Positions 25,513 through 34,046 of a DNA stretch of 64,000 nt are shown piece by piece. The notes beneath the pieces were generated by a model. That model worked only from the letters and a program-made list of their open reading frames with translations. It ran no database searches and was not told the origin of the DNA. A program made the position numbers and the translations under genes. Position 1 is the first letter of the stretch. Every line of letters begins with the position of its first letter. Location of the stretch: the NCBI GenBank assembly GCA_043777375.1, contig JAYWHX010000022.1, forward strand, positions 1-64,000, written 5' to 3'. The stretch is from TH-plancto1 sp043777375. GTDB lineage: Bacteria > Planctomycetota > Planctomycetia > Planctomycetales > Planctomycetaceae.

Positions 25513-28011
25513 TTAGTCGTAGTAGGCAAACTCGTTGAGATTCAGAATCGCGCGCGACAGGTCGATGAGCGCTTGCTCCTCAGCATGTTCGGCGCCGCTG
25601 CGTAAGCGATGTCCCTCGATTTGTTGTTTCAGAAAACGTAGTGCCAATGCTTGCTCCGACTCGTCGGGTTGGCGACCCAAAGCGAGTCGGAACGCTTGTT
25701 GGGTGATCTCGGGGCTGTGGGCTTCCGCGTTCAGAGTCGTGTCACTCAATATTCGGACTCGTGTAGCGAAGGCTTCTGCACAACGCACGCTGTCCGGACT
25801 ATTCAATAGCATCAGTGCCTGCGGCGCGACGACTGTGCGATCGCGCCGAGCGCAAGAGACCGTGGTGTCGGGCAGATCGAACGCCTGCAGGAAGGGGATC
25901 GGCAAGCACCGCTTCCGCACGAGGTACAAGCTGCGAACATCGGTTTGGTCGACGGGGTCGGTGAACCAGCCCTGCATGCGGCCGCCGTCTTCGCCTTTGA
26001 TGGCCTCTTGGATTCCTGGCTGGGCATAGAGCAACTCCTCAGGGACATCAGGCCACTTCGGCTTGCCGCTGCCATCTAACTGAAGCAGTCCCGAGACCGA
26101 CAGCAGGCTGTCACGCAAGGTTTCGGCGTCGAGTCGCTGGACGTTCTGCCGCCAGAGCAGGCGATTCTCCGGGTCAATCGCTCGCGCATCGTCACGATCA
26201 TGTGAACTCTGTCGGTAGGTCGTCGACATCACGATCCAGCGATGCAGCTCCTTCACCGACCACCCGCGCTCGATGAACTCGATTGCCAGCCAATCCAGCA
26301 GCTCGGGATGTGACGGCTGGACTCCGGTGTACCCAAAATCGTTCGGCGTCGCGACCAGCCCCGCGCCGAAATGCTGTTGCCAAACGCGGTTCACCAAGAC
26401 GCGGGCCGTCCACGGGTTGTCTGGTGTGATCAACCACTTTGCCAAGGCGAGTCGCCGCCCCGTGGTCTCTGGACTTGGCGGCTCAATGGCCGCAGCTCCT
26501 GATTTGACAACCGAAACGAAACCGGGAGCCACCTCTTCCCGAGGCGAATGAAAATCTCCTTGATAGAAGACATGCGTGGCCGGTGGATCTGTCCGATCAG
26601 TGGCCCCCATCGTGACCTGCAGGTGACGCCGTCGCCCCTCAATCTCGCTGATCTTCGCTTGCAGCTCGTCGTACTGGGGCTTGTCGGATTCTTTCTCTTT
26701 GTCGAGCTTCGATTGCTCCTCCTTCAGCGGCGCACATTCCCGATCGAGAGCGGCATTGTGCGTCTCGATCGCCTCGCGCTCGGCGGGGAGTTCGATGACC
26801 AGGTCATCTCGCCGCTGCACCCCGGCGAAGAACGCCCGCAGCCGATAATGATCTGCTTGTGAGAGCGGGTCGTATTTGTGGTCGTGGCACTGACAACAGG
26901 ACATCGTCAGGCCCAAAAACGCGGAGGCTGTCGTGTTCGTCAGATCCGCCTGCTCGTCGGCTCGCAGTCGATCCTCTTCCTGGAAGATCGCAGCTGTGCT
27001 GTCCCACTGGCCGAGTTGCAGATAGCCCGTGGCGATCAGTGCATCGGCTTCAGCGGGGGTGGCTGGCAGCCCCGCAACGAGTTCGTCTCCGGCGAGCTGT
27101 TCGAGGACGAAGCGATCGAACGGCTTGTCCTGATTGAAGGCTCGGACGACGTAGTCGCGGTATTGCCAGGCCAGCGGGCGAAACTCGTCGCGCTCGTAGC
27201 CGTGGGTGTCCGCATAACGAACGACATCGAGCCACAGTCGAGCTTGCCGTTCTCCATAACGGGGAGACGCGAGCAGCCTTTCGACGAGTTGCGCATAAGC
27301 AGCGGGCTCGCTGGCGGCGACAAACGCTTCGACCTCCTCGGGCGAGGGAGGCAGTCCAGTGAGATCGAATGTGACTCGCCGAATTAGAGTCCGGCGGTCT
27401 GCCTGTGGTGAGGGACTGGCCCCCTCGGAGGTCAGTCGCTGTTGGATGAACGCATCAATCGGATGAGTAGTCCCGGTGGCTTCCGGAACAGGACTCTTCA
27501 CCGGGGATTTCAGCGACCAAAGATCCAGCCGCTCCCCGCGCCAGATTTTGCGGATGGGATTGTTGGGGTCGGTGAAAGCGTCGCCCGTCGGATAGTTATG
27601 ATCGATGGCTTCGGCTGCCGAACCGGCCGTTCCCCAGGCAGCCCCCGCTTTCACCCACTGGGTCAGTGTGGCGATCTGAGCTTCGCTTAAGCGGTCCTTT
27701 GGCGGCATCTGGAAATCGGGATCGTCGAATCGCACTGCCAGAATAAGTCGGCTCTGTTCCGGGTCGCCCGTGACGAGAGCCGATCCGTTGTCGCCGCCGA
27801 TGATGGCCGCTTCCCGCGAATCAAGACGCAGCCCGCCTTCTTGTTTTTCTGGACCGTGGCAGGCGATGCACTTGGTTTGCAGGATCGGTAGAACCTTCTC
27901 GGCAAACAAGATTTCAGCGGCATCATCCCCGCGAGCGATCGCTGAGACAAAGAGGGCAAACGTGATGACAGCCAGTTGGCGAATCATTCGGTGCGGTCCA
28001 CGAGAATGCAT
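25513..28011 (-). CDS. PSD1-type cytochrome c/DUF1549/DUF1553 protein
   Basis: A second member of the planctomycete family in the window: 832 residues as drawn. The true start may be Met9 at 27987, which begins a clear signal peptide (MIRQLAVITFALFVSAIARG). The cytochrome-c motif is CIACH at 48-52 and the domain ends near residue 115. DUF1549 covers about 180-395 and includes CCQCHDHKYDP, and DUF1553 covers about 540-815. A charged, helical segment (about 415-465) separates them. It is monocistronic with convergent and divergent neighbours. The function is unknown; a periplasmic heme protein is the best description. Confidence 0.93.
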   Translation of the reverse strand: MHSRGPHRMIRQLAVITFALFVSAIARGDDAAEILFAEKVLPILQTKCIACHGPEKQEGGLRLDSREAAIIGGDNGSALVTGDPEQSRLILAVRFDDPDFQMPPKDRLSEAQIATLTQWVKAGAAWGTAGSAAEAIDHNYPTGDAFTDPNNPIRKIWRGERLDLWSLKSPVKSPVPEATGTTHPIDAFIQQRLTSEGASPSPQADRRTLIRRVTFDLTGLPPSPEEVEAFVAASEPAAYAQLVERLLASPRYGERQARLWLDVVRYADTHGYERDEFRPLAWQYRDYVVRAFNQDKPFDRFVLEQLAGDELVAGLPATPAEADALIATGYLQLGQWDSTAAIFQEEDRLRADEQADLTNTTASAFLGLTMSCCQCHDHKYDPLSQADHYRLRAFFAGVQRRDDLVIELPAEREAIETHNAALDRECAPLKEEQSKLDKEKESDKPQYDELQAKISEIEGRRRHLQVTMGATDRTDPPATHVFYQGDFHSPREEVAPGFVSVVKSGAAAIEPPSPETTGRRLALAKWLITPDNPWTARVLVNRVWQQHFGAGLVATPNDFGYTGVQPSHPELLDWLAIEFIERGWSVKELHRWIVMSTTYRQSSHDRDDARAIDPENRLLWRQNVQRLDAETLRDSLLSVSGLLQLDGSGKPKWPDVPEELLYAQPGIQEAIKGEDGGRMQGWFTDPVDQTDVRSLYLVRKRCLPIPFLQAFDLPDTTVSCARRDRTVVAPQALMLLNSPDSVRCAEAFATRVRILSDTTLNAEAHSPEITQQAFRLALGRQPDESEQALALRFLKQQIEGHRLRSGAEHAEEQALIDLSRAILNLNEFAYYD

Positions 28012-28127
28012 AGAGCTAGATTAAAGACTGTACCAGAGTCACCCAGCATGGAAAAGAAGTGATCTTGAGGCGAAAAGTATCCATCCAATCCGAGAGTCAC
28101 CTGTCAAACCTCACAAACGCTCAGGTC

Positions 28128-28253
28128 AGCCCGCTGCGCCAGCAAGGGCCGCGTGTCGGAAGCCGTTGCGACAGTGGAATTGGATGTGATGATGTCGGTC
28201 TGTTGAGAGAGTTGACGCTGTATGGCACGCTCCCTGGCTGGGGCGGCGGGCTA
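28128..28253. repeat. REP-like inverted pair, family C, second copy
   Basis: The arm at 28128-28155 matches the 14731 arm exactly over 28 nt. The partner at 28226-28253 is a diverged inverted copy (one deletion and a few substitutions). The spacer is 70 bp. The element lies upstream of the divergent DUF1549/DUF1553 gene and just past the 3' end of the 28284-28583 gene. Confidence 0.75.
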
Positions 28254-28283
28254 AGCAACAGAGCGGTACTGTAGGCGTCGTGA

Positions 28284-28583
28284 TCACAGCGGAGGCGGTG
28301 GCGCTCGGCGGACACCGCGTTGCCAATACAGACGGTCATCCGTAATCACCCCGCGCCGCTTGGCACAGTTCAGGCACAGCCGCTCTTCCGCGTTCGACAG
28401 ATAGACCTCACCACACAACAGCAAGTGGAAATAGTCCTCACCGGGATTCTTGGTATAGCAGTAGTCCTTATCCCAACTGGTCTTGATCTTGGCAGTCCAG
28501 CCCTCGAAGTGGGGGACGTAGACCCGTCGCTCGAATTCGACTTCAGCGGGATTGGGGGGCGGCGGGGAAAGAGATTCGTCCAT
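28284..28583 (-). CDS. Small planctomycete hypothetical protein
   Basis: A 99-residue protein starting MDESLSPPPPNPAEVEFE. It has a Pro-rich head, then a compact segment with several Trp and Tyr residues and a CLNCAKRR motif, and a Pro-rich tail (RRAPPPPL). A single CxxC pair might bind metal. The start at 28583 is preferred over 28703, which would overlap the upstream gene. It forms a minus-strand group with the next membrane-protein gene (70 bp away). No function is inferred. Confidence 0.6.
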   Translation of the reverse strand: MDESLSPPPPNPAEVEFERRVYVPHFEGWTAKIKTSWDKDYCYTKNPGEDYFHLLLCGEVYLSNAEERLCLNCAKRRGVITDDRLYWQRGVRRAPPPPL

Positions 28584-28653
28584 GGGCCAGACTTCCAATA
28601 GAGCGGGCACGCTGTTCGAGCGATGATTTCGAGTGAGTTCAGCGAGTCCGCAA

Positions 28654-29106
28654 TCAGGACTCGGACTCGTCATGAATTTCGCGGAACCGCTCGATCTCCT
28701 CACACAGCGTGCGCTCCTGTTGTCTCATCCGCAACAGTTCGATCCGAGTCCGCGACGCCGTGGCGGCCATATCACCAATCGCCAGCAAGGCAATCCAGGC
28801 TGCGAGCAGCAACATCACGAGGACATCACAGGCCCACAGTTCGGCCATCCGGCGCGGGGTAATCCAATCGGCTCGCTCCAGGATTGGCAGAATCGTGTCT
28901 CCGACGCAGAGCAGGATTCCCTCGCCCGCCAGGATCGCAGCCACTTGCATGCGGCGGCGGGTTTGGCCCCAGCGGAACTGTGTGCCCCTCTCGGGATCAT
29001 CGGCCACCTGCTTCCAGGATCGCCAGTGCCACACGAGCAAATAGAGACCGATCGACACCAGCAGGATGGCGAAGAAGAGACCGGGAATCTCCGCTCGTGT
29101 GAGCAT
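28654..29106 (-). CDS. Three-helix membrane protein, function unknown
   Basis: A 150-residue integral membrane protein with predicted helices at about 8-26, 53-76 and 92-111, and a charged helical cytoplasmic tail (112-150) rich in Arg and Glu that may form a coiled coil. No family was recognised. It sits between the SH3-like motif-repeat gene (80 bp upstream) and the small CxxC protein on the same strand, so the three may form one transcript. Confidence 0.7.
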   Translation of the reverse strand: MLTRAEIPGLFFAILLVSIGLYLLVWHWRSWKQVADDPERGTQFRWGQTRRRMQVAAILAGEGILLCVGDTILPILERADWITPRRMAELWACDVLVMLLLAAWIALLAIGDMAATASRTRIELLRMRQQERTLCEEIERFREIHDESES

Positions 29107-29186
29107 GGGATCAGTCCTTCATTCGGACACGGCCTAGGAGTGGTCACTGCTGAAGAGTGAGTCAGCATCACTGCGATCAAAGGGCT

Positions 29187-29981
29187 TTACGGGTTGCCGC
29201 GCTGCTTGCGAATCGCAGCCAGAACTTCCGCAGTGGACTTCGCTCGACCGGGAGCGGACGGAACTGCGGCTGCAGGGACAACAGGAGTGGTGACGATGGG
29301 GGTCGCTTCGACGGGAGCGGCAGGTGCCACTGCTTTCGCCTCGGGGGCAGGTGCCGCAGCTGCGGGTGCGGTTCCAGCGGCTTTCGCAGCGGCCTGCTGA
29401 CGGATCATTTCCAGCGGCGACAACTTCGCACCGCCCGCTGCGGGTGCCTTCGCTGCCGGGGCCGGAGTCGCTGGAGGAGCTGACTCGACTGCTTGGGCTA
29501 CGGGAGCAGTTTCCCCAGCGGCCTTTGCAGCGGCTTGTTTGCGAATCATGTCGAGCGGAGAGGGCTTGGCTCCTCCTGCGGCTGGAGCTGTCGCCGCCGT
29601 TGCGGGTTTCGGAGCCCCAGCTGCGCGGATCGCGTCGAGTGGACTCTTTCCAGCGGGCTTGGGAACAGCGGGCGCGGCAACAGCTGGTTTGCCGACAGCG
29701 GGCTTTTCTGCGGCGGGTGCGGCAGCTGGCTTGGCTTCTGGTTTCGCCTCGGACTTCTTCGGGAGTGGTGCGGCGACCACTTGCAGATACGCCGGATCGA
29801 TGTCGTACCAGCTGATATCGACTGGTCCGTCGAACTGGACCAGCGCACGGCAAGACATGTTCACCGTCTTGACGGTCCCCGTCAGTCCAGAAAATCGTCG
29901 CAGCTCCGGGATTCCCTCGGAGACAACGACAAATTTGTCGGTCAGTTCGGCCTTCAGCCGTTCAGCCTGTGCAATCGACAT
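29187..29981 (-). CDS. SH3-like protein with repeated SPL(D/E)xIR peptides
   Basis: A 264-residue soluble protein. Residues 1-70 look like a helix plus an SH3-like barrel (GLTGTVKTVNMSCRALVQF and DISWYDIDPAYLQVV). The rest is a long Ala/Pro/Lys-rich linker carrying spaced short helices: SPLDAIR (113-119), SPLDMIRKQAAAKAAG (141-156), SPLEMIRQQAAAKAAG (188-203) and a terminal STAEVLAAIRKQRG (249-262). Such an array suggests a multivalent scaffold that binds one partner several times, but no partner is evident. It has no signal peptide, so it is probably cytoplasmic. The gene heads the minus-strand group 29981-28284. Confidence 0.75.
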   Translation of the reverse strand: MSIAQAERLKAELTDKFVVVSEGIPELRRFSGLTGTVKTVNMSCRALVQFDGPVDISWYDIDPAYLQVVAAPLPKKSEAKPEAKPAAAPAAEKPAVGKPAVAAPAVPKPAGKSPLDAIRAAGAPKPATAATAPAAGGAKPSPLDMIRKQAAAKAAGETAPVAQAVESAPPATPAPAAKAPAAGGAKLSPLEMIRQQAAAKAAGTAPAAAAPAPEAKAVAPAAPVEATPIVTTPVVPAAAVPSAPGRAKSTAEVLAAIRKQRGNP

Positions 29982-30695
29982 GGGACACGATCACCAATTC
30001 AGTGACACCAACTCGGGACGCGACACTCCGCCAGCGGCAGAGGTCCAGCGCTGCAGACCCCTCGATTCTGGGTGAAGAATTCGCCGAAATCAAGGCAGGA
30101 TCAGGGGTTGTCCAGCTGTGGGAATCAGATGCCTCGTCTGCGACACAGCCCCGACTGTCATTTTGAGGGAGAGGAGTTTTCGACTGGAGCAGGGAGGGAT
30201 TTGTCCACAGAGTCCACAGAGTCCACGGATTGTCTGAGGGGAGGTCCATTCTGAATTCACACGCTTCATACGCTGAGTCACCCAACTCTGAATCTGGGCA
30301 AATCTGTGGATAATTCCACGTCTTCAGCTCCAGATGCCCGTCCACACGGTTCGGTGGTCCGGGTGTCGTAGACGATGAATCAGAGATTGAAAACGCGGAG
30401 ATCGCAGGGGGAGCAGGGAGTGTTCAAGAACCATGTTCTCAATTCCCCCCCCTCGCTTCGAGCTGATCGAGGTGTTCTGCAACGAATCTCTCCGTGCCAG
30501 CCCAGGTGTCAGGCGCGTCGCGCACTCGTCGTTCGTTTCACCAGGAAATCGCTCTGGAGGCGTTTCCGCTGATCGTGTTAGGATGCCGAATCTGCCGTTC
30601 GCCTTGTCGGACGGACAAGGATGCCCGCATCTCGATTGAAGTTGTCGCTTCTGCGCGGCAAGTGGATCGAGTGCATTCCGTGGAAGGATCCGTCG
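29982..30695. other. Divergent intergenic region with short tandem repeats
   Basis: No gene is supported in about 710 bp. It contains a three-unit GTCCACAGA direct repeat (30203-30228) and must hold the promoters of the SH3-like gene and the TIGR03009 gene. The rest shows nothing recognisable. Confidence 0.5.
30203..30228. repeat. Short tandem repeat GTCCACAGA
   Basis: Three near-identical 9-bp units in a row, the last diverged (GTCCACGGA). Similar 'cacagag' runs are common as debris between planctomycete genes. Confidence 0.6.
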
Positions 30696-31808
30696 GTGCC
30701 CCATCGCATCAACTCCCTGATTTGCTTGGCTTTAGGTCTTTGTCTCTGGACACAGTCCGCTGAGGCCCAGTCCTCGATCCCTCGTCCAACGAGCGGCGCA
30801 CGCCCTGCAGCAAAGAAATCATCGATCCCAGCTGCGGCCGTCGAAGCACCGGAATCGTCGGTCCCACGGATCGCCCGGCCACCCGCAGGAAGGGCCGTGA
30901 TTGACGACGAACCGGCAGAAACCGCCGAACCGCAACCGCGACAGCTCGGGCCAGTCACCAAAGGGGCCAAACAAGGACCCAATCCCCGGCAGCCAGCTGT
31001 CCAGGGGCCCGCACCGCAAGTCGCCATGCAGCCCGTCCCGGCCGGAATGAAACAGCTGTTGCTGGACTGGGAGGAGAAGACAAAAGGCATCACATCACTG
31101 TCATGCCCGATTACTCGGTTCGAATTCGACAACGTGTTTGCCACGGAGACACGGTCGGTGGGGAAGATCTTTTTCGAGAATCCCGACCGAGGACGAATCG
31201 ATTTCGAACCTGCCGATGAGAAGCTCCTGGAAAAGCCGGGTCGGGTTGGCGCTAATAAGAAGGCGTTTAAGGTCGGCCCCGGTTCCGCCACCAAATGGAT
31301 CTGCACCGGAAAGAAGATCTATGTCCTGGATGTGAAAAATAAGTCCTATGACCTGATCGAGATCCCACCTCAGATGCAGGGGCAAAACATCACTCGCAGT
31401 CCGCTGCCATTCATCTTTGGAATGAAGGCTCAGGATGCCATGCAGCGGTTCTCACTGCGATTCGGCCAGTTCCACAACCCGCTGGGAGACAAGGTGGGAG
31501 CCAATGGAAAGCCTCTCCGCCCCGCTCTTCACATCATCGCCAACCCGATCGATCCGAACGTCGCCAAAGAATACATCGAGGCAGAAATCATCGTCGATGC
31601 CACGACGTTTCTCCCCATGAATCTGCGCACGCTTGATCCAGCTGGAAACAAAGAAACCGTCTATAGCTTCAATCAGGCCGAGCTCAAAGTCGGGGCCAAA
31701 TGGATCAACTCTCCATTCAGTGTGACCCTGCCTGGCTGGCAGCTGATGCACCATCAGAAAGCCGAACCCGACGCTCCGGCTCAGCAGGCAGAAAACACCG
31801 AGAAGTAA
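30696..31808 (+). CDS. TIGR03009-type planctomycete secreted protein
   Basis: Exported protein of a planctomycete-specific family related in fold to LolA-type lipoprotein carriers. The GTG at 30696 is preceded by GGAAGG and gives a clean signal peptide (PHRINSLICLALGLCLWTQ, then SAEAQ), total 370 residues. An ATG at 30621 would add 25 residues. After the signal there is a Pro/Ala-rich linker (about 25-120). The conserved domain follows, containing LLLDWEEKTKGITSL and a Y-D-L-I-E-I-P-P-Q strand, and ends near residue 350. It may carry lipid or hydrophobic cargo across the periplasm, by analogy only. The metallopeptidase gene starts 74 bp downstream. Confidence 0.8.
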   Translation: MPHRINSLICLALGLCLWTQSAEAQSSIPRPTSGARPAAKKSSIPAAAVEAPESSVPRIARPPAGRAVIDDEPAETAEPQPRQLGPVTKGAKQGPNPRQPAVQGPAPQVAMQPVPAGMKQLLLDWEEKTKGITSLSCPITRFEFDNVFATETRSVGKIFFENPDRGRIDFEPADEKLLEKPGRVGANKKAFKVGPGSATKWICTGKKIYVLDVKNKSYDLIEIPPQMQGQNITRSPLPFIFGMKAQDAMQRFSLRFGQFHNPLGDKVGANGKPLRPALHIIANPIDPNVAKEYIEAEIIVDATTFLPMNLRTLDPAGNKETVYSFNQAELKVGAKWINSPFSVTLPGWQLMHHQKAEPDAPAQQAENTEK

Positions 31809-31882
31809 TCTTTGCCGGAATGACGTACCATCCCTCTTCGCTGCCTGACATTCCAGGTGGCAGTCGAAAGAGGGAGAGTGAA

Positions 31883-33703
31883 ATGTTGCTTTGGAATTGG
31901 TTGGTTTCCCTCGCTTGGAATCTCTGCTCACGCGAAGTCGCGATCGGGCAGACGACAGCACTGCTAGTGTCAGCGTTGTTGCTGCTGACCAGCACCTCGC
32001 AGGCGGAAACAAAGACATGGGACGGAAAGCACTCGACCACGCAGATCGAGGTCACCGTCGTGTACTTCCTGCCGCAGGATCGGCCACCGCTGCCCGATTG
32101 GCAAGAGCGAGTCGATTACTTCGCCGAGCGCATCACGGCGTTCCACGCCCGCGAATTCGACGGGCAGTCGACTCTCAAGACGATCGTCCGCCCCGAACCA
32201 TTTCGTTCGGCTCGGACCACGGCTCAGCTGCGAAGCGGAGACGGCGATTTCATTTTCTTTCAGACACTGCAAGAGGTGAATGACGGGCTGAAATTCGGAG
32301 CGGGCGAGCACCAGGCGTTTCCGATCTTGTTGGTGTTGAGTGAAATCAACTGGCGGCCGCTGGATGATTTCTACCGGCTCCATCCGAGTCCGCAGGGGCT
32401 GGAGTTCGAGGGCAATTTAAACGCCGGTCGCCACTTCCCCGGTGCCAAATCGGGTGGCGCGCGGGCGACCTATTTGGCGGATCGCGGAGTCGGCTGGGGA
32501 TTGGTCAGTGCGGACGGCTGGCGAGTGCCGTATTCCGGCAGCGACTGCGTCGTCTATCACGAAGGAGTCGGCCACACGGTCGGTTTGCCGCATCCCGATG
32601 AGATGAACCGTTCGGTGATGAGCCACGGCCAGTACAACGGTTGGATCAGTGAATCATCCCTCGATACTGATCAGAAAGAGCGGCTCGGCTGGCAGGCTCC
32701 GGAGAGCACTCCGCCCCCCTCGCTCTTCACCAAGTTCCGGGCCATCCCGGAACCCGCTGTCCCACGCCCGGGGCAAGCGGTCCACCTGAAATGTGATTGG
32801 CCTGACGAGGCGCAGCTGAAGACTCTACGAGTGCAGGTGCAGACGGATGTCTGGGGACCGTGGCACGAAATCTCATCCCCGGTGAGTGCCGATGGAACTC
32901 CTCCCCGCGAGATCTCGTTGGGGACATTTGATCGCCCCACACCAGTCAGCTATCGCATTGATGCCACGACCATCGACCAGCAGCAGGTCGAATTGTGGGG
33001 TTATTTTCAGGTCCGCATCACGGACGACGAGTTGCCACTGCCCGCCCAGCTCACCGGTGATCTCGCCCCCGTTGCGGGGGCTGCGACGACGTTTGAGGGT
33101 CTGGCCCCACCGACAGGGACTGCTGTTGAGCTGCTGGAATTGGTCGATCCGGAGCAGGACAGCGTCTCGGGAAAATGGACCAAGGATGCTAGCGGGCTGA
33201 CCTCACCCAAGGGGTACGGAGCGCGGATCGAGTTGCCCTACTCTCCACCCGAAGAGTACGACCTGACCACCATCATTGAGCCGCTCGACGAACCGAATGG
33301 ATTAATCCTGGGCCAGCGCAGCGGAGGCCAGCGGTTCCTGGTGCTCCTCGGCTATCAATCGGGTGAGACACCACAAAGTGCCATCGAGAACATCGACGGG
33401 CGAAACGTCGGCAATGCATCCACAGTCGCTGGACCGGTCTTTGTCCGCAACCGCCCAGCGCAGGTGATCTGCTCCGTCCGCCAGACAGGCATCACCGTGC
33501 GAGTCGATGGGCGAGTGGTCATCGACTGGACAGGAGACCCGCAGAAACTGGGGCTCGGCGAGTACTGGGAAACGCCGCACAAAGAGACCCTCTTCCTCGG
33601 TGCCTACGACTGCCGCTATCGCGTCTCGCGAGTCACTCTGACTCCCGTGTCAGGAACAGGGAAGCCGCTGCGAACCCCGAGCAAGTCGTCCCCGCACCGC
33701 TGA
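31883..33703 (+). CDS. Putative exported metallopeptidase with HExxxH motif
   Basis: A 606-residue protein with an N-terminal export signal (hydrophobic core about 27-38, ending SQAETK). The catalytic-looking segment is HEGVGHTVGLPH: H226, E227, H231 and H237. The second half (HxxGxxH) is metzincin-like, but the first half is HExxxH, one residue longer than HExxH. Dipeptidyl-peptidase III uses HExxxH, so zinc binding is possible. Beta-rich domains follow, the last (about 440-600) resembling a concanavalin-like or 3-keto-disaccharide-hydrolase-like sandwich. The ATG at 31883 has AGGGAGAG upstream; the longer frame from 31700 overlaps the preceding gene. Substrate unknown. Confidence 0.75.
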   Translation: MLLWNWLVSLAWNLCSREVAIGQTTALLVSALLLLTSTSQAETKTWDGKHSTTQIEVTVVYFLPQDRPPLPDWQERVDYFAERITAFHAREFDGQSTLKTIVRPEPFRSARTTAQLRSGDGDFIFFQTLQEVNDGLKFGAGEHQAFPILLVLSEINWRPLDDFYRLHPSPQGLEFEGNLNAGRHFPGAKSGGARATYLADRGVGWGLVSADGWRVPYSGSDCVVYHEGVGHTVGLPHPDEMNRSVMSHGQYNGWISESSLDTDQKERLGWQAPESTPPPSLFTKFRAIPEPAVPRPGQAVHLKCDWPDEAQLKTLRVQVQTDVWGPWHEISSPVSADGTPPREISLGTFDRPTPVSYRIDATTIDQQQVELWGYFQVRITDDELPLPAQLTGDLAPVAGAATTFEGLAPPTGTAVELLELVDPEQDSVSGKWTKDASGLTSPKGYGARIELPYSPPEEYDLTTIIEPLDEPNGLILGQRSGGQRFLVLLGYQSGETPQSAIENIDGRNVGNASTVAGPVFVRNRPAQVICSVRQTGITVRVDGRVVIDWTGDPQKLGLGEYWETPHKETLFLGAYDCRYRVSRVTLTPVSGTGKPLRTPSKSSPHR

Positions 33704-33731
33704 TTTGACGAACATCCCACTGGAGACAATC

Positions 33732-34046
33732 GTGGCACACAACGACGCAGAGAACGATTCTCCAGCAGACGACCATCCGCCAAGGAAAAGCTGGATCTCG
33801 AGGGGCGGGAGCCTGTTGATGGAATACAGTGTATTCCTCGCGTTGTTGATCATCGGCGTGGGAATCGTCGGGATTATGGCGTTCCCTGCGATCCAGAAAG
33901 CCCGACGGACCGCCCAACGACAGCAAGCGATGGTGAATCTGAAGCAGATCGGGCTGGCCATGCACAACTACGCGTTACTGCACCCGACACTGCCGCTCAT
34001 CGAGACTCCAATACCCGCCGAGAAAACGCCTGCGACCTCGCCCTGA
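33732..34046 (+). CDS. Stand-alone pseudopilin N-terminal stub (DUF1559-related)
   Basis: A 104-residue protein beginning at GTG 33732, which has GGAGA upstream; a TTG at 33705 is the alternative. A charged 26-residue leader ends in GG, then SLLMEYSVFLALLIIGVGIV places Glu at +5, as in prepilins. The helix is followed by AIQKARRTAQRQQAMVNLKQ and IGLAMHNYA, the usual start of DUF1559, but the globular part is missing and a Pro-rich tail ends the protein. It may be a minor pseudopilin or a reduced relic. It follows the peptidase gene by 28 bp and abuts the convergent gene end at 34047. Confidence 0.7.
   Translation: MAHNDAENDSPADDHPPRKSWISRGGSLLMEYSVFLALLIIGVGIVGIMAFPAIQKARRTAQRQQAMVNLKQIGLAMHNYALLHPTLPLIETPIPAEKTPATSP

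Noticed and set aside
30203..30228. CRISPR-like short repeats
   Set aside because: Three 9-bp units without spacers are a simple tandem repeat, not a CRISPR array.
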